Assembly: GCA_015487825.1 (NCBI GenBank)
Contig: WFOZ01000972.1
Span: 1 to 7,710, forward strand
From: Planctomycetaceae bacterium
GTDB lineage: Bacteria; Planctomycetota; Planctomycetia; Planctomycetales; Planctomycetaceae
Length of the DNA: 7,710 nt
Direction of reading: 5' to 3'
The notes under the pieces are model-generated. The model saw only the letters and a program-made list of their open reading frames with translations. It was not told the DNA's origin and did no database searches. The stretch's first letter is position 1. Every line of letters starts with the position of its first letter. Shown piece by piece: positions 6,439 to 7,710 of this stretch. Both the position numbers and the translations under genes were made by a program.

Positions 6439-6462
6439 GGCAGGCACGAATGCCTGCCCTAC
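6439..6462 (-). repeat. Solitary GTAG-headed REP-like hairpin
   Basis: On the minus strand, GTAG (6462-6459) is followed directly by GGCAGGCA, a TTCG loop and TGCCTGCC. That is a perfect 8-bp GC-rich stem with a UUCG-type tetraloop. The head-plus-hairpin layout matches the arms at 1844-1978, though the stem sequence differs. It lies about 160 nt beyond the stop of the PpiD/SurA-like gene, in its sense orientation. The rest of the non-coding gap 6328-6621 is AT-rich and shows nothing else apart from the FHA leader signals. There is no T-tract after the stem, so it is not a classic intrinsic terminator. Confidence 0.6.
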
Positions 6463-6621
6463 GTCCAGTAGCATATATAAACTCCTGAATTAAAAGGTAT
6501 CTCCTAACATGTCCCTGCTCAACTCATTCAGGATATCAACGGACATCGATATCTTCAATACCATTTTAATCTGATTTTAAATAAGAGGTGCAAAACTCAC
6601 CATGAGAACAAATAGCCACTT

Positions 6622-7710
6622 CTACTCAGGTTCGATCCATTCTACTTCGTATCGTTTGAAAAATTCGTCATTCCAGCTTCTGCCGATCATTCTTGAACCT
6701 GACCTGACCAGCATTGAGTATGGTGAAAACTGAGAGAAAATCTGCTGTCTTTGCTCAAGAAAATCGGCCCTGACCGCCGCCATGTCCGACCTGTTATCAA
6801 CACGGACCACATAGATATATCGATGCTCTGCCCCCCAGGCAGTACCAACTTCCCCCTCTTCAAGTTCCCGAAAGACAGTTCTCAGAAAAGCATTATTAAC
6901 GCCATCAAAAATCATCGGAATTTTGGTCAGCTCCATTGGAGGAGGCATGAACGGATTGGGATTGGGAGCGGTTGAACGGGTCAGCCATGAAAACGCTCTG
7001 CCGGTGTGCCCAACATTCAGGGACGGCGAACCCGGCTTGCCTGTTTCCAACTGCCCTTCAAGAGCTTCTTCCCAAGGCTTGTCTGATTTCTTCAACAGCT
7101 CTGCGATTTCACCGGCACGCTTTTCAGCCAGTTCTCGAGCCTGTTTCTGTTTCCATGCTTTTTCCACCTGTTCCTTCACACCTTCTTCATCCCATTGCGG
7201 AACATGTGAAGATTTGAAACCGATCTGCCAATGCACAAACCGGTTAAGCGTGGAGCGATCTTCTGCATCAAAAATCTGATACCGTTGACGCTGCAGAGAC
7301 TCAATGTCTCTAACACCAAAATGCATTTGTGCAACAGTTTTCAGATTATCCCGCTGAAACAGATCGGCAGCCGGTTCTGTGGAGCTACCAATTGGAAAAT
7401 CTTCAGATTCCTCCAGTTCAGTCGCGGAGAGGAAAGGAGTTTCCACGTATCGCATCTGATGTTTTTTGGCATACTTCTTCGCTTCATTGCGAATGTTCTC
7501 GACAGCTTCATTTTTCTCTTCTTTTTTCTCTGCGACTGCGTAACTGACATTCAATTTCAACATATAACCACGAGCATCTGCCGCCATCTTACTCATTTTT
7601 TCGCGGACTCTGCGATCCAAAATCTGTGCCCGGATCTGCTCTTTCAATGCTTCATCCAGTGGCTTGAATTCCGGAAGAGGTTCTGCAGGAGCAGGACTGG
7701 GCAAGTCAGG
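6622..7710 (-). CDS. PpiD/SurA-like periplasmic folding factor, C-terminal part (start outside window)
   Basis: The frame is open from the window edge to the TAG at 6624-6622. A TTG at 7704 is in frame, but the frame continues beyond it, so the true start is upstream and about 362 residues are visible. The visible part starts with a Pro/Ala-rich stretch and long charged helices ('EALKEQIRAQILDRRVREK' and further Lys/Glu-rich segments). It then has 'HWQIGFKSSHVPQWDEEGVK' with a second helix rich in Ala, Lys and Glu (roughly visible residues 180-215), and a C-terminal block 'NNAFLRTVFRELEEGEVGTA...YIYVVRVDNR'. This succession resembles the regions around the parvulin domain in PpiD/SurA-type chaperones, with their F.L..GEV..A.....YYVVRV ending. 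No clear parvulin catalytic core is seen in this portion. It would act outside the cytoplasmic membrane. The family call is moderate; a planctomycete-specific hypothetical protein is the alternative. Confidence 0.7.
   Translation of the reverse strand, partial: PDLPSPAPAEPLPEFKPLDEALKEQIRAQILDRRVREKMSKMAADARGYMLKLNVSYAVAEKKEEKNEAVENIRNEAKKYAKKHQMRYVETPFLSATELEESEDFPIGSSTEPAADLFQRDNLKTVAQMHFGVRDIESLQRQRYQIFDAEDRSTLNRFVHWQIGFKSSHVPQWDEEGVKEQVEKAWKQKQARELAEKRAGEIAELLKKSDKPWEEALEGQLETGKPGSPSLNVGHTGRAFSWLTRSTAPNPNPFMPPPMELTKIPMIFDGVNNAFLRTVFRELEEGEVGTAWGAEHRYIYVVRVDNRSDMAAVRADFLEQRQQIFSQFSPYSMLVRSGSRMIGRSWNDEFFKRYEVEWIEPE

Noticed and set aside
6483..6533. TCCTGAA/TTCAGGA inverted repeat with a 37-nt spacer
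   Set aside because: A 7-bp match at this distance is expected by chance, and it has no link to a gene end or promoter.
6509..6577. 22-codon plus-strand frame after an AAAAGG-like sequence
   Set aside because: It is too short, the SD-like sequence is too far from the ATG, and no feature supports a real peptide.
6602..6733. Plus-strand ATG at 6602 preceded by AAGAGGTG
   Set aside because: The spacing to the ATG is long, and the frame is antisense to the PpiD/SurA-like coding sequence and ends after about 40 codons.

Overview
This is chromosomal DNA from a bacterium, most likely a marine-type Planctomycetales member (Gimesia/Rubinisphaera-like). The assignment is inference from protein style. 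It rests on a hypothetical protein with a pseudopilin-like 'YPxxL...DPF...WSNGPDATDNGG' C-terminus, a BFD-type [2Fe-2S] protein with a basic/proline tail, an FHA protein with a long acidic tail, a murD standing alone outside any dcw cluster, and intergenic GTAG-headed hairpins.

Layout. Positions 1-399 (minus) hold the N-terminal third of an RlmI-type 23S rRNA m5C methyltransferase. It diverges from murD (504-1847, plus), and a good sigma-70-like promoter (427-455) lies between them. murD converges on an unrecognised membrane-anchored protein (1975-3381, minus). A 135-bp inverted-repeat element (1844-1978) fills the gap, and its two ends supply the TAG stop codons of both genes. Further right, all on the minus strand, are a BFD-like [2Fe-2S] protein (3503-3808) and, 18 nt upstream of it, a GT39-type membrane glycosyltransferase (3827-5440), probably one transcription unit. 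Then come a 323-bp non-coding stretch with several hairpins, a small FHA-domain protein (5764-6327), a non-coding stretch with a second GTAG-headed hairpin (6439-6462), and the C-terminal part of a PpiD/SurA-like protein (6622 to the window end).

How the genes relate. MurD (peptidoglycan precursor ligase), the GT39 enzyme (sugar transfer across the membrane) and the PpiD/SurA-like protein (folding of exported proteins) all concern the cell envelope, but the layout does not show one dedicated pathway. RlmI is translation housekeeping and the FHA protein is a phosphothreonine-dependent signalling adaptor. I see no RNA gene, CRISPR array, transposase, phage gene or defence system.

The most notable signal is the set of REP-like hairpins. 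There are three GTAG-plus-stem units. Two form a 135-bp inverted pair fused to the ends of two convergent genes, and one stands alone with a perfect 8-bp stem and TTCG loop. All three lie in sense orientation on the 3' side of a gene. No RAYT transposase is in view, so whether they are mobile is untested.
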